From contig CM074865.1 of assembly GCA_037501455.1 (NCBI GenBank), forward strand, positions 4,475,001 to 4,539,000: a stretch of DNA of 64,000 nucleotides, written 5' to 3'. Source of the DNA: Lantana camara. Its lineage: Eukaryota; Streptophyta; Magnoliopsida; Lamiales; Verbenaceae. Position numbers and translations under genes: made by a program. The number at the start of each line of letters is the position of its first letter. The first letter of the stretch is position 1. Below, piece by piece: positions 11,668 to 22,312 of this stretch. The notes under the pieces were generated by a model, which was not told the origin of the DNA, did not search any database, and saw only the letters and a program-made list of their open reading frames with translations.

Positions 11668-11729
11668 TAAAAAAAAAGAAGTTGAGGGGGGTCAATTGCA
11701 CCCCCTCATGTGAACGTGGCTCCGCCACT
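10790..11729. mobile_element. hAT element, 940 bp, non-autonomous
   Basis: Ends AGTGGCGGAG and CTCCGCCACT form a perfect 10-bp inverted repeat. A perfect 8-bp target duplication GAACAACC flanks it (10782-10789 and 11730-11737), the hAT signature. The interior is AT-rich, with short (AT)n and (TAA)n tracts, and encodes no transposase. Confidence 0.88.
11631..11667. repeat. (TAA)n microsatellite
   Basis: About twelve ATA/TAA units in a row inside the hAT element, following a short (AT)n run. Confidence 0.9.
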
Positions 11730-11832
11730 GAACAACCGTGGAGATCTTCTTGCCTTCTATGACATGCTGGTGGAAGTTCGTGCTGCTTTCGTGTTGACTC
11801 CTGTGTACGAGCAACAAAATGAATCGACCTGA

Positions 11833-12440
11833 TATGTTAGTGACTTTTGGCTTATGTTGGGTAAGTGCGCGCCCTGGAATTTTTGGTTCACAAAACTATA
11901 TTGGCTTTGTTTATCTAAGTCCTCAAGTTGCAGTACGACTTATTTTTATGGTGTGTTATTTAATCTACTAGTTGATGCTTTGTATTATTGAGGTAGGCAT
12001 GTCATGCACTGATACACAAAACGGGATGTACTATTCAATTTATGAACTACTTTATCTACTTACTCTGTTCCCTGTATCATGCTCCTTTGATACTGTAACT
12101 TCTTGGTGGTCTAACAATTCAAATCATTTAGATCACATAATGGGACACTCATTAAGAATAAGGTATAATTTTTAAAAACAGTGATTACGGAATCCCTCAT
12201 TAGGGGGCATGCCGATTTTATGCAATTTACTGGGAGGGTTTAAAAATAATCTTTCTGATCCTAACTCAACTTAAAAGCTACCTAATGGGCCGGACAAGGG
12301 TTGCCAAGTATATATAACTAGCACATAGTTTATTTCTTTTCCTATATGAGACATGTTAACTGAGGGCATTTGGTTGAAATGGCAAGAATAGTTTGGTGTT
12401 TCCAAATCATCCAAAAGAGCAAACAATTATCTCTCATTGG
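11833..12440. other. Intergenic, nothing recognised
   Basis: Short ORFs only, none with a recognisable motif. No inverted-repeat element was found between the MYB/SANT-like fragment and the next hAT element. Confidence 0.6.
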
Positions 12441-12448
12441 GTTACAGG

Positions 12449-13385
12449 CATTGTTCGCAATCGCGGTCACGGGGAACGGAGCGGAGGGCACCGTTCCAGT
12501 TCCAATGTCATGTCGCGGAACGGTAGCGGCACTTTGTGGAACGGAATGCTTTTTTACGGTAAAAATAATTGATTAACGTATCAATATCAATAGAAAATCT
12601 TTCATGATCATACAACACCACAAATATTATAATAAACAAATAACAATACATTATTAACTAATAATAAGTGAATTAATGAGAAGCCAAAAAAACTCAAATT
12701 GTGTATCATTTCTGAGGAGCAAAGTAATTGACAACACTTATAATATCTCTTTTGAGGATTAGATGTAATTGACGATACTTATAATTCTTTCCGGAAGGAT
12801 AATTTACAAATATTAAAATAATGTTTTCTTTCGTAACAACTTTGAAAATTTGAAGCATAAAATATTATTAATAACAAATGCACTTTTATGATATTTATTC
12901 AATTATTTGTTCATATAATTTAATTTAATTAACCATTTTTACATAAAAGTGATGAACCATTTTATTTAGCCCACATTCCTCATTTCTTTGAATCAACCCA
13001 TTAAAAAAATTTTAGTCCATTTATATTTTAGCCCACTAATTATTAATTAAATGAAAAACCTAATTGTATCAAATTAGTTTGCGGCTGCGCCTCCGACTCC
13101 GTCTGCATCACTCTCACAAGACAGCAATCAAGCCATGGCGGAACAAACAGAGAAGGCAGCTTCATCCATCCAACCGTTCCATGGCCGTTCTTAGCCGTTT
13201 TTTTTCCGATTCAGTCCGTTACTTGCCCAAAAAACGGGGTGGAACGCCGTTCCGGCCGATTTCGAGGTGTTCCACCCCCGCTCCAATGTGCCGGCGTTCC
13301 ATACCCATCAAGGTGGAACGGCAGTGGCCGATCCGGTTCCGGAACGCCCGTTCCGGCCGCTATCGCGGCGTTCCGGAGAACCATG
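12449..13385. mobile_element. hAT element, 937 bp, rich in GGAACG motifs
   Basis: Flanked by a perfect 8-bp duplication GTTACAGG (12441-12448 and 13386-13393). The ends CATTGTTCGC and the reverse complement of GAACCATG are similar but imperfect. Both subterminal 150-300-bp regions are GC-rich and carry many GGAACGG/CCGTTCC motifs, the usual arrangement of hAT transposase binding sites. The centre is AT-rich. No transposase is encoded; ORFs in the GC-rich ends arise from the repeats. Confidence 0.85.
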
Positions 13386-13393
13386 GTTACAGG

Positions 13394-13760
13394 CTGCTTG
13401 CAAAGTAATGTCTCAAACAAGTGATCAGCTCAATTCAACAATAATTGATCTCACTTAAAAAGTCCGAATAAAATTAAGTCATGATGCAAACTAATCTCAT
13501 GTATCAAACGCCTTCAAACTATATTGCGTCTATTTTGAGTCTAACAAACCTAAAAACCAATAACTGAGATTGACTCCTTAAGTTTTTGCTACCGTAGGAA
13601 TTCTGCTACCAATATTTACGTGAGGAAAGTCAAAGAAACCCACAAACCAAATAACTGAGATTGACATTTAAGTCCTTGGCTCTTTGCCACCATTTGGAAA
13701 TTTGGCTCCCAAACATTTCCATTAAGATAAGATAAGACAAAAGGAAGGCCGTCTACACAT
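13394..13760 (-). repeat. Displaced promoter-type repeat of the receptor-kinase family
   Basis: The sequences ACTGAGATTGACTCC, TTTACGTGAGGAAAGTC and AAGATAAGATAAGA match the region upstream of the receptor-kinase exon at 46340. About two copies of the roughly 110-bp repeat unit are present. It is separated from gene II by inserted elements. Confidence 0.6.
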
Positions 13761-13861
13761 ACCAGTTAAAGCCACCTGCATTGCACAGTAATTATTTTAT
13801 TATTTAAATAATATTAACCGTTAAAATTATAGGAATTGAATAATTTAAATTAAGTATCATT

Positions 13862-13903
<42 letters not shown>

Positions 13904-15036
13904 AAAAAAACCGGCAGGGAGCCGTAGAGTTATTACTGAGGACTCCCCCTCATGTATAGATCAACCAAACCAAAATAAGCAATACAAATGTTCATGATCC
14001 AAGGATCATCAATACAAATTAAGTATCATTAGTTAATTATAGTTTCAAAAATAATTATAGTAATTCCTTAAAAAAATACTAATCTAAAATTTATAATTCA
14101 AATCATAGGAAAATAATTAATATAACTATATTAGAGAAAACTTCAGATTATCTATGTTTATCTTTTTTAAGTAGATCTCACTTTAATATTATCTGAGTTA
14201 TTTACCATACACCTTCTTTGTTAGGTGAAATTGGCAAAAAAAAAAAAACCCTATACCATAAAAAAATAATAAAGAACCCTATGTTTTGAATATATTTGCA
14301 CAATGCCCTTTTAAATGATATCATTATAATTTAAATATAATATCTCTATTTTACTTTCACAAATTAAACGTAAATTCTAGGTTCATTTTCCAATGTCTAT
14401 TGTCTATTTATTGGTGATTTTTTTTTCTTTTTCTTTGTTTATAGGGTTCTGCATGCAATTTTTATTTTATACAGGAGTATTGGTACATATAAAAAAATAT
14501 TGAACATTACAAAGAGATATGAGATGTGTATCACAATATAAAAGGGTAAATTAGTCATCTTGCGCCCAATAAATAGAGAAAATTATTGTTCTAATCGCGT
14601 TAAAAGCGCGTGTTGAACACTAGAAAATTTCAGGATTTACTATACAAATATTTTAAAAACACGCAGGATTAACACAGGGGTGAAATATATAAAAAACCCA
14701 ATATTATCTTGCATTCCTTTTCTTATTTATATTTTTCTATCGAGTATTATTTAAGATTTATACTTTTTTTTTTTTTTACCATTGAATTTATTAAATATTT
14801 CACTATTCATCCGGCTAAAAAATTTGTTGTTTCTAGAACACCATTTTCCAAAAATGAAAATGTCTACTCATCCCATATCTTTCAAAATTTCAGGATAATT
14901 TATGCCGTAAAAAATTTTTCCGGCCAAATTAACGCACATGTTCCTCACATGAATACTTTTTCCAGCCAACTGATCGTGAGCCGAATACCCCCTAATGTTC
15001 TGTATAACACGAGTCTTAGTATGAAATATAACATTT
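13761..15036. other. AT-rich intergenic DNA with a poly-T tract
   Basis: A T-run of about 35 bases near 13865-13899. The ORF at 14709-15098 is low-complexity and lysine/phenylalanine-rich with no domain, so no gene is called. Confidence 0.6.
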
Positions 15037-15490
15037 TTAGCTATGGAACAGATAAAAGGTTAAAACTAAACTCAGGAATACACACAGGACATTTATAAGA
15101 CACAAATCACTTGAAATCCGTATTGTTGCAGCCAATTTTTTGATGAGACTATTACCATTAGGAAGTTTAACAAAAATTTGTAAAATATCATGCAATTCTG
15201 AAAACCAATTGCTTGAACAACAGATGTTATCTGTTGCAACTGTATCAAGGATCCAAGAATGCTCAAAGGATACAGATGATAATGCCATGGATATACCTGA
15301 AGACTGAGAGAAAGTGCCTTTTAATGAGGTTGCTTGTGGCTGTGAAGGAACAATGGACATCTGATTTACACTATTGAGTTTGATTAGAATGACTCTGTTG
15401 AGACTGAAAGATTGACATGATCACTGATATTGCTCAGCAGTAAAAGGTGTCGGATTTGAAGATCGATCACAGGATGGAGAAGCAAGTTCT
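15037..15490 (-). pseudogene. Copia gag-protease fragment
   Basis: The minus strand reads a gag tail (PFTAEQYQ, then SVNQMSIVPSQPQ) and the protease motif HSWILDTVATDNICCS, followed by VKLPNGNS and IRISSDLCLINVL. This is the normal order in plant Copia polyproteins. The catalytic aspartate motif D-T-G-A has become DTVA, and an in-frame stop lies in the gag tail near 15420, so it is inactive. It probably belongs to the same element as the gag remnant at 17695-19020. Confidence 0.85.
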
Positions 15491-15506
15491 TGGCAATTAT
15501 TCTCAG

Positions 15507-15640
15507 TGTTAAATGTCCCACATCGAATAACTAATGATGTGGTGTTCAATATATAATGGCATGGCAAACCTCTCCTCAACAGCTAGCTTTTGGGGGTGAG
15601 TAAGACCAAAGCACATTATTCAATATGGTATTAGAGCGGG
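15507..15640 (+). mobile_element. Short LTR plus primer-binding site (TRIM-like remnant)
   Basis: Starts TGTTAAATGTCCCACATCG, a common opening of small plant LTRs, and about 118 bp later is followed by TGGTATTAGAGCGGG, which resembles the initiator-Met tRNA primer-binding site TGGTATCAGAGC. This suggests a terminal-repeat-in-miniature element in plus orientation inserted into the Copia fragment. The right-hand LTR was not found. Confidence 0.5.
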
Positions 15641-15833
15641 TTCACAGATGCACATATACAGCTGCAGCAAAACCTGATCGTGCACATATACAGCTGCAGC
15701 AATTGGGTTCTTAAACTTCAAATTGAGAGGAATCCATGCTTCTTATAGCATGTGGATCATAGATAAGGCCTTACTTGAGAAGTGAGGCAATGGATCAATG
15801 ATATTTACCAAACACTCATCAATAACATCTAAG

Positions 15834-17159
15834 CATGGTTCGCCGGAACGACACTGGAATGGGCGGAACTGCCGTTCTGAAACGGGAACGGCAGCCTCCG
15901 TTCTGCGGTGGAACGTATGATGACCTGGAACGGCGTTTCTCTGTCATGGAACGGCGTTCCGCGGCGTTATAACGGCCGGAACGGGACGCACTGGAAAGAT
16001 TGGGGAAGAAGACGACGGAAACAGCTAAAAACAGAGGCTTTCTTCAGAATAGGATGAATAGATAGATACTGAATAGGTTTTCATTTAATAAATAGAACTT
16101 AATGGGCCTCATGTATTAAAGTGAGTAATGGGCTACATTCTATTTTAATGAACCCATTTTTGAATCAATAATTTTATTTTATTTTTTATTTGTAATATAT
16201 TTTTTATAGGATCCGGTATATATCTGTAAATACATTTTGTTATCTCTAATTTTATTTGATTGTAGTATATATTTTACTTAAATAATGTTATATATATGAT
16301 ATAATGTTATATTATATAATATCTATACTATTATATTAAGATAGAGGGACAGATAATAACTGTTTTGGTCTCTTGGACTCTTTTTTTCTCTTTTCTTTTA
16401 TTTTTATTTAATTTTTTTTTATCACTCCAATAAAATTCCCTTAATTTTTCTTTACTTTCACATCACTTGAATGCTTTTTTTTCTTAATATAATTTTTAAT
16501 TTTTTCCCTCTTATATTTTAATTTCTTTTTAACTAATATGATATCACCTTATGTTATTTATTCATTAATCATAATTTAATAATTATAACAAAAATAATTA
16601 TAAAATATACATTAATATGAAAAAATTAATTTTTATTTTTACACGTAATGAGTATGTACGGTTACTAGTTATTAATTATTCTTTAAATGCCTCCAAAATG
16701 CCATATTATTTAGGATTTTAGCGTGATATATTTGTGAGGATCGTAATAATGTAAAAAGTAGATTTTGCAACAAAGTTATTATTACAGGAACCATAAGATT
16801 GAAACAATATATTGCACATGTGAGTGGAAATATGAAATCTTGCATAAAGGTTCCAAATAAAATTCGAAAAATGATAAAGAAGCACCTTCAAGATTAAAAA
16901 TTGAGAAAGAAATTATTAAACAACGAAAGGAAACAACACTAAACACTATTCGGGATGAAACATATAATGCAATTGACAAATGTAACTATAATACAAACTA
17001 ATGTTTACCTAAATTGATAAATTAATAAGTTTTAAACATTTTTTTGGAATTTTATACATTTTTTAGAAAGCGGCCCCGATTTTGCCACGACCGTTCCGCG
17101 TCATTGCAACGGAGTTGGAACGGTGGCCTCCGTTCCGTTCCCCACGACGGCGAACCATG
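15834..17159. mobile_element. hAT element, 1326 bp, rich in GGAACG motifs
   Basis: Perfect 12-bp terminal inverted repeat CATGGTTCGCCG / CGGCGAACCATG and a perfect 8-bp target duplication CATCTAAG (15826-15833 and 17160-17167). The GC-rich subterminal blocks of repeated GGAACGG motifs and the AT-rich core closely resemble the element at 12449-13385, so both belong to one family. No transposase is encoded. Confidence 0.9.
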
Positions 17160-17346
17160 CATCTAAGAAGTCCTCAAACAGGTTATAAGTTGTTTAAGGA
17201 GCTTATAAGTTTAGTGAAACACCCTCTAAGAAGTACTTAGGACCAAAAGCTGTCGGAAGTGTAAATGGAGCAGTTCGGGGATCTAATCAGCCAATTATCA
17301 TAAGTTATGGACCCAAAATGTAACTTATAACGCAAGATAATCTCAC

Positions 17347-17514
17347 TTAGGAGTACAGAGAGATCGCCTCAGGTTCGAGAAACATCCATCACAAACAATG
17401 GTGAGAGGAGCATAAGCAGTGATCTCTTCATCATTCTTAGTCTTGTAATTTACTCCTTTAATAGTTCCATTTTCTTCAAGCAATGAAGTCACCGTTCCTT
17501 GTTCAAGTCTTACA
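17347..17514 (-). pseudogene. Single squalene epoxidase exon
   Basis: A 168-nt exon-like block bounded by GAACAG|TG and CCTAA|GTGAGA. It encodes VRLEQGTVTSLLEENGTIKG, then AYAPLTIVCDGCFSNLRRSL, the conserved FAD-domain segment with the DG motif of plant squalene monooxygenases. That enzyme epoxidises squalene in the endoplasmic reticulum at the start of sterol and triterpenoid synthesis. No other exon of the gene is present within several kilobases, so this is an isolated fragment. It lies on the same strand as, and between, the gag and protease pieces of a decayed Copia element. Confidence 0.85.
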
Positions 17515-17694
17515 CTGTTCCAGAAAACATCATTAGTCTCCATTCATAATACAAAATTTATAAATACCCGCCTAAACAATAAAAATTTGGAAAAGAACCT
17601 CGTGCATTTGATATAATAGTGCAAGATTCAGGGTCAATGTTTAAGGGGTTAGTTTGTTAATATGTATTTTCGCACTTAACAAATCGCTGTTATG

Positions 17695-19020
17695 GCCAAC
17701 TCTGTCATCTCGACATATTTAATTAAAAAAATCTGCAAACAGACACCATAGTACTTGTCATTCAACCCATACAAAAATCTGATCACGCAATCGTTTTGTT
17801 GGTATGCGCAGAATGCATCAATTGCTCCACAGCTGCACTTTGGATTACAAGATCAAGATGGCAGTGGCCTGAAGTTGTAGATTTCGTCCCAAAGGATCTT
17901 GAGACGTGTGAAATAATCTGATACAGAGGAATACCGCTGTTTAACCGGAGAGGCAGCCTGCGCAAGGGTTTTTAATATTTTGGGATAATTACCAAACCCC
18001 CCCTGAGATTTGGCGTTATTACAGAATACCCCCTAAGGTTTCGGAAATTACGAACTCCCCCCTGAATAGTACACCCTCGCTTACAAATAGCACCGGCCGT
18101 TAATTACACCGTTAAATTCAAATTTAAATTCCAAAAATACCCTTAGGGGGTATATTGTAATTTTACTTAGAGTTTAATGATATAATTGTAATATTAGTTA
18201 ATTTTGGATTTTTTGTATTTAAAAAGTTGTTATTTAATTTAATATTTTATATTTTATCTATAAATATAAATTGAATTAGATATTCCATGCATATTTATTT
18301 CTATAAAATATGATAAGTTTTAAATTTCCTTTCATATTTATTTCTTAGTTTTGAATATATTTTGTACATGTCCATTTGAAGTTAATTTAAAATAGTTTAT
18401 TTGCAATTATAACAAATTTTCCCTCAAAATAAAAATTCATATAAAAAAACCCCACACAAAGATCAACTAGTGCATTATCAATTTTTTTCCTCAAAATTGA
18501 GTAATCATAACAAATACACTAATATCAACAAATGCATTAGTAAATTCACAAAAATATCCGCCAGCCGTTTAAACAATTATTTCAAATATTGAACATGTAT
18601 GGTCAATATATATAGAAAATATTAAGCATCCATAAACTGTAGGTATGAAATTAATCTATCATAAAAATATTAAAATAACATTAAGTAGCATTTTATTAAA
18701 AAAAAATTCTAGGTAGACATAAAACTCAAGTACTTACATCAAACCCCCTTAACAATTTCAATCTTTGCATTAGTCCTCTTAGCTTTGGCTCTTTATTACA
18801 TATACCCCCTGAGTTTCAACATAGTAGGGGTAAAATAGTAAATTTCACACAATCCGTTAAATTTAAAGGAGGAGATAACGGCCAGAGGGAGTTCGTAATT
18901 TCCGAAATCTCAGGGGGTATTCTGTAATAACGGGCGTTGGTAATTATCCCTAATATTTTCCTGTTTCAGCAGATGTAATTTGAAGGCTTTGTTGAATGCC
19001 ATGCCTTTTCAAGCCATAAC
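17695..19020 (-). pseudogene. Copia gag fragment, split by a MULE
   Basis: The minus strand encodes the gag segment SVSDYFTRLKILWDEIYNFR, followed by the cysteine motif CNPKCSCGAIDAF and VIRFLYGLND, typical of plant Copia gag (UBN2/retrotran_gag type). An in-frame TGA lies just before the cysteine motif near 17858. The 5' part continues beyond the MULE at 18960-19020 (AFNKAFKLHLLKQ). Inactive. Confidence 0.8.
17982..18950. mobile_element. MULE-type non-autonomous element, 969 bp
   Basis: Ends GGGATAATTACC and GGTAATTATCCC. The long inverted repeat includes the CCCCCTGAG / CTCAGGGGG block and CGGCCGTTA / TAACGGCC. A perfect 9-bp target duplication TAATATTTT lies at 17973-17981 and 18951-18959. 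Shares its first ten bases with the Pack-MULE at 5175. The interior is AT-rich and non-coding. Confidence 0.9.
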
Positions 19021-19228
19021 ATCGTGCACCCATGCATGCATGCATTATGTTTAATATTTTGCATATGAAATATGAAGGCTTTAGTTTCCATGTTGTCAAC
19101 TAATGATCAATCATCTATACACTTTGAAATTATTTTCAAACGGCGCCGCCTTCCTTTTTCACAACCATGTTTCAATATGGAAAATCATTTTTAGTTTTTC
19201 CTGTCCTGAATATTGTTCTTGATATCTC

Positions 19229-19235
19229 TATAAAT
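19229..19235 (+). promoter_or_regulatory. Possible TATA box
   Basis: TATAAAT about 190 bases before the ATG at 19425. Spacing and sequence fit a plant promoter, but the downstream ORF is itself uncertain. Confidence 0.35.
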
Positions 19236-19424
19236 GAGAGTCTACTCGACCTTGCCCTTGTTTATTTATCTGCTTGGTTGACTTCGATATTTATTGCCTT
19301 TTACATAGCTCGTAGAGGTGGAAGATGTAGTCATCTGTTGTCTCATCCCTCAAAACTTATAGCATTTCCAAACTCTTCAATTCTTTCCTCGTTAGGATCG
19401 AGACAAAATCAAGGAGAAAAAAGC

Positions 19425-19774
19425 ATGGCCTCCAAAATCAGACAGCCCCAAATTGCCCTCAGATTCTCGCATACAACATCCTAACTTGACCAGCAAACCA
19501 GTCCCCAGCGCCGCTCCTCATGTGCCTGTTGCCTTGAAAAACGGGCCCAACACGGACAAGGCGAAGAAGGAAAAAGTGAAGGGAGCTCCAGCAGCAATCC
19601 TATGTTGTGATTGCATTGAATGTGTTGCCGAAAAAGAAAGTAAAAAACCAGCCGAACACAGAGGCTCCACCGGCCCAGGATCGGCCCAAACACCAAAAGA
19701 ATGTGTCTGTTCCTCCTGCTAAATCAACCCTTGAGGCAGTTGTGCCTGAGCCTGAGCCACTGAGCTGACATTAT
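19425..19774 (+). pseudogene. Unrecognised short lysine/proline-rich gene, frame disrupted
   Basis: The ATG at 19425 has a strong plant start context (AAAAGCATGGCC). Its own frame stops at 19484, but after a shift of one base in the A-run at 19434-19437 a continuous coding-like stretch follows, with TDKAKKEKVKGAPA and CCDCIECVAEKE, ending at 19722. A third frame also looks coding (SYVVIALNVLPKKK, later STLEAVVPEPEPLS, stop near 19772). Frame switching suggests a decayed gene or sequence errors. I do not recognise the family. Confidence 0.35.
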
Positions 19775-19779
19775 AACTC

Positions 19780-20930
19780 TTTAGTTAGTTTTGATTCTTT
19801 TTTCCAATAGTATAAAGCTTTCTTTTCATTTCTTTGAGTTAGATTTCTTTTAGATCACAGCTTGTAACATAAGTTGCATTGTTTTAGGTTAGTTGAAGTC
19901 TTGAAGAGCTCCTGCCCTTCATCCATATTCCATAATGGGAGGAGGGGCCTCTTCATTTTCCTTTTTCCATTTTTTTTTTTAAATTCAATTTTGGACCTGA
20001 AATTATTTAAGTTAAAAATTTTGGGGAAAGAATTTTGACTAGTACTCTTCAAGAGAAGTCTAATTAGATCAATTGCTTTGATGATGATAGTTGAGATTCT
20101 TTTTTTTTTTTTTTTTTTTTTTTGGGTTCGCTAGCTCATTTTTATGGATCGAGTCGGATTAAACCATTTAGGTTTAAAACTTTTCTTACCAATTGTGTTC
20201 TCAGGGATTTGAATTCAAGACCTCCGATTTGATGATAATAGTTGAGACTTGATAAGGACAATACTAATAAATATGAATTGTCATGACATGATTGGTAGGT
20301 AGAAATAGATTTTATGCAGTAATTAACATAATTTTGGCACATATGATGGAATTTTAAGTAGTAATACGGACACGCTAGGGATATGGAGATATAAATTTTT
20401 TTTTGAATTTTTCACGTGAGGAATGTGAATGTCGAACATGAGTGTCCGACACATGTTCGACACGACACGACACAATAAAATAATATTTTTAGAAGTATTC
20501 ATGCATTATAGTATTTGAGTGTACATTAAAAAGAGTAATATTATTTTGGCTTTTATTATGATCGGTATGTTCAAGAAATTCAACAAGAAATGAATTAAAA
20601 TCATCTTGATTTTATCATTTTTAAAAATGAAAATAAAAATAAAAATATGTTGAGTAAAAGCAAATCATGTAAAAATATAACTCACTATTTCAATAAAAAT
20701 AACAATATCTTTTGCAATTAATTATTAGTTTTTCAAATAAACACTTGTATATATCATAAAAATTATGAATAAAATTTACAAAATTTTATCAATATTTAGT
20801 ACTTTATATCATTTAATAATAAGTATTTATAAAAATATTATAACCTAAGATATATTTAATAAGTTTTGTATTTAAAATTCAATAATGTCCCACCAAAAAA
20901 AAAAATTTTCAATAATGAGGATTTGATATG
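19780..20930. other. Intergenic AT-rich DNA
   Basis: No supported gene. A T-run of about 23 bases starts near 20101, and the short sequence GTCCGACACATGTTCGACACGACACG near 20443 is locally repetitive. Confidence 0.6.
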
Positions 20931-20959
20931 TGGGCTTTATCATGGACAGATGCCATTTA

Positions 20960-21131
20960 ATGGGCCCGAAACAGGCCCAATACAAGTAGAAGAACATCCC
21001 AATAATCTCTTGTACCTTGTGCTTCAACTGTTGTACATTAACAAGGCATTTTTATATCCGAGAATTTCAAAAATATTCACTCTTGATTCCCATTTCCCAG
21101 TTGCCAGCTTCAAAATTCCTCTTCGTCTCAG
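20960..21131 (+). other. Probable 5' untranslated exon of the PQBP1 gene
   Basis: A donor site CTCAG|GTATGA ends the exon at 21131, and the matching acceptor TTTTTGTTCAG is at 22267, 45 bases before the start codon. The transcription start is not certain. A second donor-like GCGCAG|GTAAAC at 21410 offers an alternative end. A long first intron within the 5' UTR is common in plant housekeeping genes. Confidence 0.5.
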
Positions 21132-22312
21132 GTATGATGATTTTAGGGTTTGAAGTTCTAATTTATATGCAAAAGCATGTGTAATTTGTGTTTGTGTGTT
21201 AGACAGAAATTTACAAATTTCAGCTGAACGGTTTCTATTTGCATTTTTCAGCTAATTAGTGTTCGAGTTTGTTCCAGAATTATTTAGTTGTTTAATTTGA
21301 TGGATATTTTATTGATATTGGAGGCGATTTAGCTCGTTTTCTTTGTCCCTTTCTTCCTGAGAATTGGGAATTGGATTTCTTGGAGTTAGTCTAATTCAAT
21401 TTTGGCGCAGGTAAACACCCTGTTATTTTTTATTTATGTGTCCATTGCGGTTAATTGCTTTGTCGAATTTCTGGAAGTGAATGTGATGGTATCTTGATTT
21501 TAATCGTGTTTTGGTGACTGTAATGGTTCGAGTCAATGTTCTGCTTTTTGTAATTACTATGGAATTTTGTTTCCTGATGATTTTGTGGAGTAAATATAAT
21601 GCGTTGAATGTAGCTACTTGGGTGCTGACAGCTATGTGAATGCGTATTACGACAATGCTTTGGTGTGTTTTAGTTTGAATGCCATTTATGGTAGAAGATT
21701 GGAAGGTATTACTCAACGGAGTTTTTGAGTAACTTATGTCTGAAAATTTTGAATATAGGTCTTTTAAATTCTTAGTTGGTACTGTTTGTTCATGTATGTT
21801 GAAGTTTAGATCAATAAGTCTGAGATTGAGGAATGAATTCAAGCTTGGAATGATTTCAGATCCTCAAATTATGAAACCAAAAGCTGGGAATGTTTAGTTG
21901 GTCCTCATTGGAGAAACAAAGGTAAAGTGCCCGATGAAATATATGTTTTCTCACAAATAGATTACGTCTCAGAATTAATATTTCTAACTAATAATCTCAA
22001 ATATCCTATAAAATCCAATAACTTATTACATTAAGCTCAAATTCTCAAATCTTCAACAAAATCCATTTACTTAATACAACAAGAAGTAACAAGGCAAGAA
22101 GGTTATTTTGGGTTCACCCAGTGTTGGCTTGTACTACACTCTGTCCGTTTAATGTTAGGAATGAATCATGACGCATGATTGTTCTGTATAAATAAAATCA
22201 AGACAAAGTTACGTGTAGGCCTCACGCTATTGTTTGTGTTTCATATGATTTGTGGGTTTTTGTTCAGTGCGTTCCTATGCTGATACTGGAATTTTATTCG
22301 TTTTTTAAGCTT

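Larger units (their letters stand above)
10521..11832 (+). pseudogene. MYB/SANT-like protein C-terminal fragment, interrupted by hAT
   Basis: The left part (10521-10789) ends in GLYEALAIVPGLSLDNVMWQ and the right part (11730-11832) continues with LLAFYDMLVEVRAAFVLTP to a TGA at 11830-11832. When the 940-bp hAT element and one target duplication are set aside, the two parts are in the same frame. The pattern (two short helices around YEAL...P and a F-x-x-L segment) resembles the C-terminus of plant MYB/SANT-like proteins related to PIF/Harbinger ORF1 and L10-interacting MYB proteins. That assignment is a family resemblance only. The DNA-binding part is not visible upstream. Confidence 0.4.

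Noticed and set aside
14709..15098. 129-codon ORF
   Set aside because: AT-rich, low-complexity translation with no motif; overlaps antisense to the Copia protease fragment.
21423..21842. 139-codon minus-strand ORF
   Set aside because: Located in the long 5' UTR intron of PQBP1, antisense to it, without a domain.
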